Assembly: GCA_963795835.1 (NCBI GenBank)
Contig: CAWCJC010000003.1
Coordinates: forward strand, 124,001-188,000
From: JALYXI01 sp963795835
GTDB taxonomy: Bacteria; Acidobacteriota; Terriglobia; Bryobacterales; Bryobacteraceae
Reading direction: 5' to 3'
Length of the DNA stretch: 64,000 bases
Positions within the stretch are counted from its first letter, which is position 1. The number at the start of each line of letters is the position of its first letter. Positions 33,926 through 42,308 of this stretch are shown piece by piece. The notes beneath the pieces were generated by a model, which worked only from the letters and a program-made list of their open reading frames with translations, ran no database searches and was not told the DNA's origin. The position numbers were made by a program, and so were the translations under genes.

Positions 33926-36352
33926 TCACGAATCAGCAGTATGTATTTCCGGGTGTTGCAACTGTAAATTGAGAGGCTTGCCGATCTGATGTTGGCTAGT
34001 CGCCGGGGCGATATCGGAGGTAAGCAGTTGCAGTAATGCCCCGGCGACTTCTTTTCCTTTCTCTCCAATTTCCCCAACGGGTCCTACACAAGCCGGACAG
34101 CCCTGTTCGCAGTTGCAGGCGGCAATCAGTTCACCGGTGCGCCGGGCCAAGTCCGCGTGCATTCGGTAGAGCGGAGCGCTTTGGCCGATACCGCCAGGGT
34201 AAGCGTCAAACAGAAAAATGACGGTGGCCGTTGCGGAGAGGCCAAGATCGCGAGGATCGCACATCAGCAGAAGTGAGGCTACGGTTCGTAACGCGTTTGC
34301 CAGGCCCGTAATTCCGTTCTGGCGCTCCAGAAGTGTGTAGGGGAGCGCCGCTTGCGCTTCGGTGGGGAATTCAAGCCAGTACGCGGTGGTGTGCATCTCC
34401 TGTTCCGGCATGGAGAGCTTGCCCGCGCCTACGTTTTCGAGAGTATAGAACTTGATCTTCTTGAACCCCACGATTTGCCGGTTGACGCGGACATCGCCCT
34501 GCGTGCGAACCGCCTGGCCGGCGGGTTCGGATTCGAAGGTGCGGAGCGGTTCCACCTGCGTGTAATCAATCGCGTCTGTGTAGTAGTCGCAATCCACGCG
34601 CTTGACGTAGGCCTTGCGCTCTTTGTAATCGAAATGCTCTACGTGGAACTGTTTAGCTTCGTGCAGGTAAATGGCTTTTTCGTGAAGCGTAGTAAGGGCC
34701 GTGGTGAAGGAGACGTCCGCGATGACTTTCGCCTCGCCGGTAATGTCGATGACAACAAAGTTATCGCTCGAAACGGCACGAAGCGAAACTGTGTCAGCGG
34801 GGTAAGTGTCGCTGGTCCAATGCCAGGTATCCCCGGAGTTGTGCAGAAAACCGGATTCGCCCAGAAACCGGCAGAGGTCGGTCGCGTCGGTTGAGCCGAA
34901 GCGTTCGCCACTGCGCAGCGGAAGTTCGAACGCCGCGCACTTTAGATGGTTTAGCAGGATTTCGAGGTTATCGGCGTTGACTTGCGCGTGTTCCGGAGAG
35001 TTGGCGAAGAAGTATTCGGGGTGCTCGACGATGTATTGATCGAGCGGGGCGCTGGAGGCGACCAGGACGGCAGCGGAGGCGGATTGGCGGCGTCCGGCGC
35101 GTCCGGCGCGCTGCCACGTACTGGCGATTGTGCCAGGGTAGCCGGCCATGACGACGGCATCGAGCGAACCGATATCGATACCGAGTTCGAGCGCGTTCGT
35201 GGCCACCACGGCGCGGATATCTCCGGCACGGAGGCTGCGTTCAATTTCACGGCGCTCGCGGGGCAGATAGCCACCGCGATAACCGCGAACGCTTTCGGTG
35301 GGGATGTTGCCGTTATCGCAAGCATCTTTGAGATACGTCACAAGCACTTCAGTGGCGAGGCGGTTGTTGGCGAACACGAGTGTCTGCTGATGACGCGTGA
35401 TAAATTCAAGCGCGATCCGGCGGGTTTCATTGATGTAGCTGCGGCGAATGCCAAGCTGTCGATTGACGACCGGCGGATTATAAAAAATGAAGTATTTCTC
35501 TCCCGTGGGCGCGCCGCTACGGTCGATCACGTGGCAACTGCGCGCGGTCAGCGCAAGCGCGAGTTCTTGCGGGTTGGCGATAGTGGCGGAGCAGCAGATG
35601 AAGACGGGTTTCGCGCCATAAAATTCGCAGAGCCGGCGCAGGCGGCGGAGAACGTTGGCCATGTGGGAGCCATAGACGCCACGGTAGTAGTGCAGCTCAT
35701 CGATCACGATATAGCGCAGGTTTTCAAAGAGCTTGGCCCATTTCGTGTGGTGCGGCAGGATGCCGCTGTGGAGCATATCGGGGTTCGTGAAGACCACGTT
35801 GGCGCGCTGGCGAATCGCGCGCCGGGCGTCCTGTGGGGTGTCGCCATCATAGGTGAACGCGCGGAGGTCGGAACCCATCGCTTCCACCAGCTGGTTGAAT
35901 TCGTGAAGCTGGTCTTCCGCGAGCGCTTTCGTGGGGAAAAGATAGAGAGCTCGCGCGCCGGGGTCGGCAATCAAGGCGTTCAGGATCGGCAGGTTGTAGC
36001 AGAGCGTCTTGCCGCTGGCGGTGGGGGTAACCATCACGACGTCGCGCCCGGCGTCGACAGCTTCGAAAGCTTCGGCCTGATGGCTATAGAGTTGGGTAAT
36101 GCCTCGGGTGGCGAGCACGTTCTCCAGGGCGGGAGCAAGCGAGGCGGGGAGCGGGGAAAAAGCGCCCTCCGTGGCGGGTTGGTGGTGGATCGCGCGAACG
36201 GGGGAATCGGGACGCTTTTCCAATGTTTCAAAGCGTTCAATTACTGCTTTCAAGTGCGGACTAAGAGCACGTTCCAGCTTGCTGGTCATCTCCGGGGTGA
36301 AATCCGGTTCAGGAAAGAGTGAGGTCTGCGCGGTGGTGGGAGTGAGAGACAA
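33926..36352 (-). CDS. DEAD/DEAH-box helicase with DUF1998 and Cys cluster (MrfA/YprA-like)
   Basis: A superfamily 2 helicase of about 808 residues: Walker A in VMVTPTASGKTLCYNLP, DEXH box YIVIDELHYYRGVYGSH, CCSATIANPQEL, and the motif VI region MAGYPGTIASTWQRAGRAGRRQ. The C-terminal DUF1998 has the Cys cluster CNCEQGCPACVGPVG. This architecture matches Bacillus MrfA, a 3'-5' helicase acting in mitomycin-lesion repair, where the cysteines bind zinc. I favour a TTG start (AAAGG seven bases upstream, 25 bases after the PilZ stop); an ATG at 36289 is the alternative. It is probably co-transcribed with the PilZ gene and a 53-residue gene. Confidence 0.88.
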   Translation of the reverse strand: MSLTPTTAQTSLFPEPDFTPEMTSKLERALSPHLKAVIERFETLEKRPDSPVRAIHHQPATEGAFSPLPASLAPALENVLATRGITQLYSHQAEAFEAVDAGRDVVMVTPTASGKTLCYNLPILNALIADPGARALYLFPTKALAEDQLHEFNQLVEAMGSDLRAFTYDGDTPQDARRAIRQRANVVFTNPDMLHSGILPHHTKWAKLFENLRYIVIDELHYYRGVYGSHMANVLRRLRRLCEFYGAKPVFICCSATIANPQELALALTARSCHVIDRSGAPTGEKYFIFYNPPVVNRQLGIRRSYINETRRIALEFITRHQQTLVFANNRLATEVLVTYLKDACDNGNIPTESVRGYRGGYLPRERREIERSLRAGDIRAVVATNALELGIDIGSLDAVVMAGYPGTIASTWQRAGRAGRRQSASAAVLVASSAPLDQYIVEHPEYFFANSPEHAQVNADNLEILLNHLKCAAFELPLRSGERFGSTDATDLCRFLGESGFLHNSGDTWHWTSDTYPADTVSLRAVSSDNFVVIDITGEAKVIADVSFTTALTTLHEKAIYLHEAKQFHVEHFDYKERKAYVKRVDCDYYTDAIDYTQVEPLRTFESEPAGQAVRTQGDVRVNRQIVGFKKIKFYTLENVGAGKLSMPEQEMHTTAYWLEFPTEAQAALPYTLLERQNGITGLANALRTVASLLLMCDPRDLGLSATATVIFLFDAYPGGIGQSAPLYRMHADLARRTGELIAACNCEQGCPACVGPVGEIGEKGKEVAGALLQLLTSDIAPATSQHQIGKPLNLQLQHPEIHTADS

Positions 36353-36377
36353 AGCGTTCGCCTTTTCTTCACCCAGT

Positions 36378-36722
36378 TTACGGCAAAGTTTTGGGGAGGC
36401 GAACGAATTTATAGCGCTCGATTGTCGCGGTAACCTGGTACGGCATTTCGGGGTCGCAATCCGGGGGCGACGCTTCGATGCGCAGCACCTTGCCGAAGCA
36501 GCGGATGTGCACGGGAAGCGCGCCGTCGGCAAGCGCGATAGAAAACTCGATCTTGCCGCCGATTTTCACTTCCTTTGCGGAAGGAAAGCAAACGCCGCCG
36601 GAACTGATGTTCGATGTTTTTGTAACTCGAGCAACCCGTTTGCCGCCAACGACGGAAATCTGTACCGGCAGGTTAATGGGAAATCGCTTCGACTTTCTTT
36701 TTTCTAAAGACTCTTCAGCCAC
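36378..36722 (-). CDS. PilZ-domain protein (c-di-GMP receptor)
   Basis: A 114-residue single PilZ domain. The Arg-rich N-terminal KRKSKRFPINLPVQI gives the RxxxR c-di-GMP contact, and TSNISSGGVCFPS gives the N-x-S-x-x-G motif. It should bind cyclic di-GMP, linking it to the HD-GYP/GGDEF enzyme at 4755, though the partner that reads out the signal is unknown. It lies 10 bases after a 53-residue gene and 25 bases before the helicase gene, all on the same strand. Confidence 0.9.
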   Translation of the reverse strand: MAEESLEKRKSKRFPINLPVQISVVGGKRVARVTKTSNISSGGVCFPSAKEVKIGGKIEFSIALADGALPVHIRCFGKVLRIEASPPDCDPEMPYQVTATIERYKFVRLPKTLP

Positions 36723-36732
36723 GAAGCTTATC

Positions 36733-36894
36733 TTATCGATTTTCGAGTTCCTGAATTTGATTCAGCTTGTAAATCGTACAGCCATTCTCCTGGCGAACCT
36801 CAAATTCAATGGCGACCGTGATCTGGCACGCGCGGCGGCTGCTCCAAATCCGGGCCAACTTCTGAATGGTAATTGCGGCAGGTCGGTCGGTCAT
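36733..36894 (-). CDS. 53-residue protein of unknown function upstream of pilZ
   Basis: Encodes MTDRPAAITIQKLARIWSSR and then a basic/hydrophobic mix ending KLNQIQELENR. It is rich in beta-branched and charged residues (ITVAIEFEVRQENG) and looks soluble. AGGA lies seven bases before the ATG, and the stop is 10 bases before the PilZ start, so it is a credible leading gene of the pilZ-helicase operon. No family is recognised. The 108-base gap 36895-37002 upstream should contain the operon promoter; I cannot pick one with confidence. Confidence 0.6.
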   Translation of the reverse strand: MTDRPAAITIQKLARIWSSRRACQITVAIEFEVRQENGCTIYKLNQIQELENR

Positions 36895-37002
36895 CTTCGT
36901 TTCCTGCGCCCATCTTGGAACGTGGAAACGGAGCTTCAGAGTGGACGTTCTCTTAAGTAATAGAGAGCAAAAGCAATTCTGTTTACCTACTTTGGTGAAC
37001 GG

Positions 37003-37980
37003 CTAATACTTAGGTTCATCCACCACGTTACGGCGCTTTTGCGTAAGCACGTCACGAATGGCATAAATGCGGCGGCCCTGGCTCTCAAAATAAGTGCGGA
37101 TCATCAGTTCGCCAATCAGGCCTGTCGAAAACATCATCACTCCAGAAAGAAGCAGCAGGCTTCCCGCAATCATTAAGGGGCCATGCTGCTGCACAATGTC
37201 GCGCTGCCAAAACAGCTTCACCGCCGCGCAGTAAACCAGAATTGCCCCGCCGGTGGTCAGGCCGAAAAGGCCGAGACTTCCAAAAAAGTGCATCGGGCGC
37301 GTGAAGTAGCGGAGCAGGAAGCGGATGGTGACGATGTCGAAAAGAACGCGGAAAGTGCGGCTTAGGCCGTAGTGGGAATCGCCGGAAAGCCTGGGCGTGT
37401 TTTGAATCGGGACTTCGGCCACTCTCGCCCCATAAAAGCTCGCCAGCGCGGGAATAAAGCGATGCAGTTCGCCGTACAGGTGCACGTCTTTCAGCACCTC
37501 GGCCCGATAGGCCTTAAACGTGGTGCCGAAATCGCGGAGGTCGACGCCCGAAGCTTTCGACATCAGCCAGTTTGCAATGCGGGAGGGAATCTTACGGGTA
37601 ATAGGATTGTCGATGCGCTCTTTGCGCCAGCCGCTGGCGATATCGTAGCCTTCGTCGATTTTGGCGAGCAGGGCGGGGATATCTTCAGGGGCATGCTGCA
37701 GATCTCCGTCCATCGCGATGATCACTTTCCCTTTGGCCTCATGGAAGCCCGCAGAAAGCGCGGCAGTCTGTCCAAAATTGCGGCGAAGGCGGAGAACTTT
37801 GAGCCGGGGGTCCGTCTGGACCAGGTTGGCGAGCAATTCAAAACTGCGGTCGTTCGAGGCGTCGTCGATAAACAGAATTTCGTATTGGCGGCGAAGACCG
37901 ATCAACACGGCGGTGAGCCGGTCATAAAGAGGAAGGATGGAGTGTTCCTCGTTATGAATCGGAATTACGATGGAGAGCAT
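37003..37980 (-). CDS. Family 2 glycosyltransferase with C-terminal membrane anchor (DPM1/GtrB-like)
   Basis: A 325-residue protein. The GT2 domain begins MLSIVIPIHNEEHSILPLYDRL, has IDDASNDRSFELL and the metal-binding MDGDLQHAPEDIPALL (D-x-D context), then RDFGTTFKAYRAEVLK. Two C-terminal transmembrane helices (FFGSLGLFGLTTGGAILVYCAAV and PLMIAGSLLLLSGVMMFSTGLIGEL) match polyprenyl-phosphate glycosyltransferases that load a sugar onto a lipid carrier. It ends upstream of the small-gene/PilZ operon and starts 25 bases from the divergent SpoU gene. Confidence 0.9.
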   Translation of the reverse strand: MLSIVIPIHNEEHSILPLYDRLTAVLIGLRRQYEILFIDDASNDRSFELLANLVQTDPRLKVLRLRRNFGQTAALSAGFHEAKGKVIIAMDGDLQHAPEDIPALLAKIDEGYDIASGWRKERIDNPITRKIPSRIANWLMSKASGVDLRDFGTTFKAYRAEVLKDVHLYGELHRFIPALASFYGARVAEVPIQNTPRLSGDSHYGLSRTFRVLFDIVTIRFLLRYFTRPMHFFGSLGLFGLTTGGAILVYCAAVKLFWQRDIVQQHGPLMIAGSLLLLSGVMMFSTGLIGELMIRTYFESQGRRIYAIRDVLTQKRRNVVDEPKY

Positions 37981-38005
37981 GCGGCCTTTACGATTTTAAC
38001 AGCGG

Positions 38006-38587
38006 ATGGAGCAAATTCCTTATCAGGCAACGGCAGGGGCACGGCTATATGATGCTTTCACACAATTGCCGGTTTCGGTGCTGCTGCATGACGTGCGCAG
38101 TCTTTACAATGTCGGGTCTTTTTTCCGGACGGGGGATGCGGCGGGAATTGAGAAGCTTTACCTGTCCGGATACACGGGAACGCCCCCGCATAAAGGCTTG
38201 AGCAAAACTGCTCTGGGTGCGGAGTTAACGGTTCCCTGGGAGCGTGTGGAATCGCCGGCGGAGCTGCTGGAGCGGCTGCGCGCGCAAGGCTCTGAAATTT
38301 GTGCTGTAGAAACGAGCGTCCATGCAGTGGACCTGTTTGATTGGCGGCCCAGCTTTCCCGTTTGTGTAATGTTCGGAAATGAATGCGACGGCCTTGCGCC
38401 GGAACTGGCTGCGCGGGCGGACCGCTTCGTGCGCATTCCGATGCTCGGAAAGAAACATTCGCTGAATGTCTCGACAGCCGGCGGCATCGTGATCTACGAA
38501 CTGCTGCGGAAGTATTCACTGCTCTTTCGGGGCAATCCCGAGGGTTTTCATCTTCCGGTAGAGATTGCTGCGTTCGAGCCCGAGTAA
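38006..38587 (+). CDS. SpoU/TrmH-family RNA 2'-O-methyltransferase
   Basis: A 193-residue SPOUT enzyme with all three motifs: HDVRSLYNVGSFFRTGDAAG (motif 1, RNA-binding Asn and Arg), VCVMFGNECDGL (motif 2) and IPMLGKKHSLNVSTAGGIVIYELL (motif 3, the SAM-binding knot). It methylates ribose in tRNA or rRNA; the target cannot be assigned. The last 24 codons run into the convergent NtrX-like gene (72-base overlap), beyond the conserved knot, so the C-terminal tail is probably dispensable. Confidence 0.9.
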   Translation: MEQIPYQATAGARLYDAFTQLPVSVLLHDVRSLYNVGSFFRTGDAAGIEKLYLSGYTGTPPHKGLSKTALGAELTVPWERVESPAELLERLRAQGSEICAVETSVHAVDLFDWRPSFPVCVMFGNECDGLAPELAARADRFVRIPMLGKKHSLNVSTAGGIVIYELLRKYSLLFRGNPEGFHLPVEIAAFEPE

Positions 38588-39880
38588 TTCAGCGGTGCGG
38601 GTTACGTTGCCGGAGGTTTCGTCCAGTTTCTTGAGAATGTACTCGCGTTCCACTGATTCGCGAACTTCCTGCAGGCTGCCGAATCGATCGGGGACGCGTT
38701 CGGGAACCGCCCGCCGCGCGGTATTCAGCGGGATGTGGCGGGCATCGATGCGGACTTGGGGGTTGAGGATAACGATGCGCTCAATCATATTCTTGAGTTC
38801 CCGCACATTACCGGGCCAGTGGTGCTCCGTGAGTGTTTGATAAGCCTGCGGAGTGAGTTCCTTGGGCTTGCGGCCATAAGCGCTGGTGAACTCGCGAAGA
38901 AAGAAGTCGGCCAGGATGGGAATGTCTTCCAGGCGTTCGCGCAATGGCGGGACGTGGAAGGGGATCACATTCAAGCGATAAAACAGGTCTTCGCGAAAGT
39001 TGCCGCGGCCGATTTCGTCTTCCAGGGTTTTGTTGGTCGCGGCGATCACGCGAACATCCACTTGAATGGAATCGTGCGCGCCCACCGGCTCAAACCTCTG
39101 TTCTTCCAAAGCGCGAAGCACTTTGGCCTGGGTGCGCAGGCTCATGTCGCCGACTTCGTCGAGAAAGATCGTGCCCTGGTCGGCTTTCTGAAATTTTCCG
39201 GCTTTCGACTCGTGAGCGCTGGTAAAGCTGCCCTTGGAGTGGCCGAAAAGTTCACTTTCGATGAGGTCTTCCGGGATTGCGGCGCAGTTCACTTCCACGA
39301 AGGAGTTGCCCTGCCGGGGGCTCATCGCGTGGATCGCGTGGGCCACCAGTTCCTTTCCGGTGCCACTTTCACCCAGAATCAGAACGCGTCCATTGGTACC
39401 GGCCATCAGCGAGAGCTGCTGCCGGAGTGCCTTCATCGGTACGGAATCGCCGATGATCCGGTATTTGGAGGAGTCGTCTGATTTGAGCCGCTGGTTCTCC
39501 TGTTGGAGGCGGCGATTTTCCAAAGCGTTCTTGGCGATGATGATCAGCTTCTCGAGAGACAGGGGCTTTTCTAGGAAGTCGAAGGCGCCCAGCTTTGTCG
39601 CTCTTACCGCGCTTTCGATGTTGCCGTGGCCGGAAATCATGACGACGTGGGGGCGTTCAGGAGTCGGTAGCTCCTGGATGCGGGCCAGCGCTTCCAGGCC
39701 GTCCATTTGCGGAAGCCAGATGTCCAGGAAAACCAGATCGGTTTTCTGTTGCGTCAGGTGGGTTAACGCGGATTCGGCGTCTGATAACGCGGCTACTTGG
39801 TAACCTTCGTCTTCGAGGACCCCTCGTAGGGATTGTCGGATGCCGGGTTCGTCGTCAACGATGAGGATATTGCGGCTCAT
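38516..39880 (-). CDS. NtrX-like sigma-54-dependent response regulator
   Basis: A 454-residue NtrC-family activator. The receiver domain has IVDDEPGIRQSL, phosphoacceptor FLDIWLPQMDG and MISGHG. The AAA+ domain has Walker A LGESGTGKELVAHAIH, the sigma-54 loop HSKGSFTSAHE, Walker B GTIFLDEVGDM, and the sensor motif IAATNKTLEDEI. It ends in a Fis-type HTH (TRTAELLGLERSNLYRKMKTLGI). The loop reads GSFTSA where nearly all active members have GAFTGA, keeping the essential Thr. It follows the NtrY-like kinase with ATGA overlap and so forms its cognate regulator; in other bacteria NtrYX responds to nitrogen or redox state. Confidence 0.92.
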   Translation of the reverse strand: MSRNILIVDDEPGIRQSLRGVLEDEGYQVAALSDAESALTHLTQQKTDLVFLDIWLPQMDGLEALARIQELPTPERPHVVMISGHGNIESAVRATKLGAFDFLEKPLSLEKLIIIAKNALENRRLQQENQRLKSDDSSKYRIIGDSVPMKALRQQLSLMAGTNGRVLILGESGTGKELVAHAIHAMSPRQGNSFVEVNCAAIPEDLIESELFGHSKGSFTSAHESKAGKFQKADQGTIFLDEVGDMSLRTQAKVLRALEEQRFEPVGAHDSIQVDVRVIAATNKTLEDEIGRGNFREDLFYRLNVIPFHVPPLRERLEDIPILADFFLREFTSAYGRKPKELTPQAYQTLTEHHWPGNVRELKNMIERIVILNPQVRIDARHIPLNTARRAVPERVPDRFGSLQEVRESVEREYILKKLDETSGNVTRTAELLGLERSNLYRKMKTLGIAPKEQ

Positions 39881-41964
39881 GCGATCGCTATGGCTTCAGG
39901 GTTCAGCGTCTCCCGTGCGTGGCCCGGAACAACAATCAGCTCAACGATGAAGCGAGTGCCGGCGGGAGTATTGTCCTCCACTCTGATATGGGCATTGTGA
40001 TCGGTAAGAATATTGTTTACGATCGCAAGGCCCAGGCCTGTGCCTCTTCCTTTGGTGCTGAAGTACGGGACAAAAAGCTTTTCTTTGTCTTCGGGACTCA
40101 CACCTTTCCCGCTATCGGAAATGATGAGTTCGATCACGTCGGTTCCGGATTGTTGCGTTACGATCTCCAGCCTTCGAACGAGCGAGTCTTGCATGGCTTC
40201 CGCCGCGTTATCGATCAGATTGATCACCACCCGTTTCATTTGTTCGCGGTCGGCATCCATTTCCGGCAGGTTCGGATCTAGATCGGTTTTGATCGTGATG
40301 TTCTCCAGGCGGCCTTGAAACACTTGGAGGGCGCTTTCAACAATTTGGTTGAGCGAGCATCGGCTCACCTGCTTCGCGGGAAATCGGGCGAACTGGGCAA
40401 ACTCGTCCACCAGCGTCTTCACCGTTTGCACTTCACTGACGATCAGGTCCGTCGATTCTCTTACAATCCGCGCTACCTCCGGGCTAACCTGGGCGCGGTC
40501 CAGCTGTCTTCTGATTCGTTCGGCTGAGAGACCGATGGGTGTCAGCGGGTTCTTGATTTCGTGCGCGACTCTGCGGGCCACTTCATTCCAGGCCGCGGCC
40601 TTCTGGGCTCGCATCAGGTCGCTCGTATCTTCGATGACCATCACGAAGCCGGAGGTGAGGCGGTCATCGAGGGCGCTGATGGTGATCGCGAGGTGGAGCG
40701 TCTGATTGCCGAAGTTCAAATCGAGCTGTTGGGCGGCGATCCGGGTGCGGCGGGCGCGCTTCATCAGGTATCGAATCTCTGCCAGGTCCTCGCGGGGGAA
40801 CAGGTCGTTCAGGTGTTGCGCGTGAGTGACCAGCGCTTCGGGGAGGATGCTCTTCAGCGCGCGGTTCACCCGCTGAATGCCCCCATCCGCGTTGATGGAG
40901 ATAATTCCGGTGGGGATGTTTTCGAGGATGGCTTCAGTGAAGCGGCGGCGGGAATCGAGCTCACGGCTGTTCGCATCCAGCTGTTCGGTCATACGGTTGA
41001 AGCCACGGACAAGCCCCACCAATTCGTCGTTCGCACCAACCTGCACCCGGTAACCCAGGTTCCCCTCGCCAACTTCCTCAGCGGCTTTCGCCAAGGCGGC
41101 AATCGGGACACTGATATGCTTCGCGAGGAAAAGGGCCGCCCACGTGGCCACAAACATGATGAAAAGCGTGATCACGAAGAGCAGCAGAAAGTAATTCTGG
41201 CGAATGGCGCGGCTGTTGGCGGCCAGGTTCTTGTATGCGGAGTCGTAGCCCTCGATCTCGCGTTGCTTGGCGCGGACATCGAAAGGGATATTGTCGACCA
41301 CGCGCACCGCCCCAATCTGGCGTCCGGACCAGAAAACGGGTTTCCGTGCGGCCGCAAAATCACCCGGGGGCATGGCCCCGCAGGTAGCCACGGGCGTAGC
41401 TATACCTTCGGCAAAAAGCGCGGCATAGGCCAGGGATTGCTCTTTGCAGAACACCGCCAGATAGTCGGCTGGGGTCGGGGAACCGGCCAGCTGCAGGCGC
41501 GTTTCGGGCAGAATCGCCAGCAGCGCGGCCTGCGCTTTCACCTTGTCCTGCATTTCGCTCGAGAGCGCTTTAGAAATTTCGACGAAATCCAGGCGCTGCC
41601 GGTCCACCGGTTTGGTGAACCACTTCGTCAGGTTCCGGTTCATCACTTCAACGCTGAAAAAGACGTTGAAAAACACCGGGATGATGCTGAGAGCCAGCGC
41701 GCCCACCACCAATTTCGTCTTAATACGGGAGCCCTCGCGATTCGTGCGGCGTTCGACGTAAAGCTTCACAAACGTCCGGACCAGCATGAAACCAAGCGTC
41801 ACCATCAGAACAAAAATCAGGGTGGAGACACTCCAGACAATCAGGGTTTGGGCGGGGTCCTGGGGTCCGTAGGAGCCGAAGTCGAAGGAGCCTTGCCAGA
41901 CGACCAGAGCGACCAGAATGAGCAGGAGGAACGTTCCGGAGCCGTAGATGAGGCGTCTGCGCAC
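39877..41964 (-). CDS. NtrY-like membrane sensor histidine kinase
   Basis: A kinase of about 695 residues. It has N-terminal helices (GTFLLLILVALVVWQ, TLIVWSVSTLIFVLMVTLGFML and VVGALALSIIPVFFNVFF), a periplasmic sensor region, a further helix, HAMP (AKHISVPIAALAKAAEEVGEG) and PAS (ENIPTGIISINADGGIQRVN). The HisKA box is VARRVAHEIKNPLTPIGLSAERIRRQ, followed by an ATPase with NLIDNAAEAM and GRGTGLGLAIV. This order is that of NtrY. I use the GTG at 41964; the frame stays open to 42108, but that stretch overlaps the divergent 63-residue gene and lacks membrane character. Confidence 0.9.
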   Translation of the reverse strand: MRRRLIYGSGTFLLLILVALVVWQGSFDFGSYGPQDPAQTLIVWSVSTLIFVLMVTLGFMLVRTFVKLYVERRTNREGSRIKTKLVVGALALSIIPVFFNVFFSVEVMNRNLTKWFTKPVDRQRLDFVEISKALSSEMQDKVKAQAALLAILPETRLQLAGSPTPADYLAVFCKEQSLAYAALFAEGIATPVATCGAMPPGDFAAARKPVFWSGRQIGAVRVVDNIPFDVRAKQREIEGYDSAYKNLAANSRAIRQNYFLLLFVITLFIMFVATWAALFLAKHISVPIAALAKAAEEVGEGNLGYRVQVGANDELVGLVRGFNRMTEQLDANSRELDSRRRFTEAILENIPTGIISINADGGIQRVNRALKSILPEALVTHAQHLNDLFPREDLAEIRYLMKRARRTRIAAQQLDLNFGNQTLHLAITISALDDRLTSGFVMVIEDTSDLMRAQKAAAWNEVARRVAHEIKNPLTPIGLSAERIRRQLDRAQVSPEVARIVRESTDLIVSEVQTVKTLVDEFAQFARFPAKQVSRCSLNQIVESALQVFQGRLENITIKTDLDPNLPEMDADREQMKRVVINLIDNAAEAMQDSLVRRLEIVTQQSGTDVIELIISDSGKGVSPEDKEKLFVPYFSTKGRGTGLGLAIVNNILTDHNAHIRVEDNTPAGTRFIVELIVVPGHARETLNPEAIAIA

Positions 41965-42057
41965 GTTAGTCTTTATTGTAGTTGCAACGAACGATACCCA
42001 AGGTTCATAGGGAGTGCGGAATCCATTCCTGGGATAGCATGGGCGGCAGGAGAAAGA

Positions 42058-42249
42058 ATGAGCCAGCAGAAAGAGTTCGAGATTGTCTGCCCGAATAATC
42101 ACAATCAAACAGTTCGGTTTACCCGCGAAGGGTTTGAGGACATATTAAAGTCCGACGAGCTTGTATTTCATTGCAACACCTGCGACACGGATTGGACGCC
42201 CTCAGGGGAAACGATCGCGGCAATTCGGAAAGGGTTTGGTCGAGAGTAG
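42058..42249 (+). CDS. 63-residue small protein with Cys/His pairs (zinc-ribbon-like)
   Basis: Encodes MSQQKEFEIVCPNNHNQTVR, then FTREGFEDILKSDELVFHCNTCDTDWTPS and a short helix. C-x3-H (residues 11 and 15) and C-x2-C (39 and 42) could form a four-ligand zinc site. AGGAGA at six bases before the ATG is a strong ribosome site. It is transcribed divergently from ntrY, from which it is separated by about 93 bases. No known family; nucleic-acid or protein binding is a guess. Confidence 0.7.
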   Translation: MSQQKEFEIVCPNNHNQTVRFTREGFEDILKSDELVFHCNTCDTDWTPSGETIAAIRKGFGRE

Positions 42250-42264
42250 CTCTCTCCTTTGCAC

Positions 42265-42306
42265 GATGCGCCCGCATCTGGAGGTCGGCCAGCGCTGGAA
42301 CGCTGG
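42265..42306. other. Two hairpins between convergent genes
   Basis: GATGCG/CGCATC (42265-42278) and CCAGCG/CGCTGG (42289-42306, six-base loop) lie in the 59-base gap between converging genes. They could act as a bidirectional transcript end, but no T-run follows either, so this is tentative. Confidence 0.25.
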
Positions 42307-42308
42307 GG

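Noticed and set aside
34982..36322. A long plus-strand open frame opposite the helicase
   Set aside because: It is a high-G+C shadow of the helicase gene, without motifs or ribosome site.
40561..42249. A 562-codon open frame on the plus strand opposite the NtrY-like kinase
   Set aside because: The kinase motifs are unmistakable on the minus strand. The plus frame has no recognisable domain except the real 63-residue gene at its 3' end.
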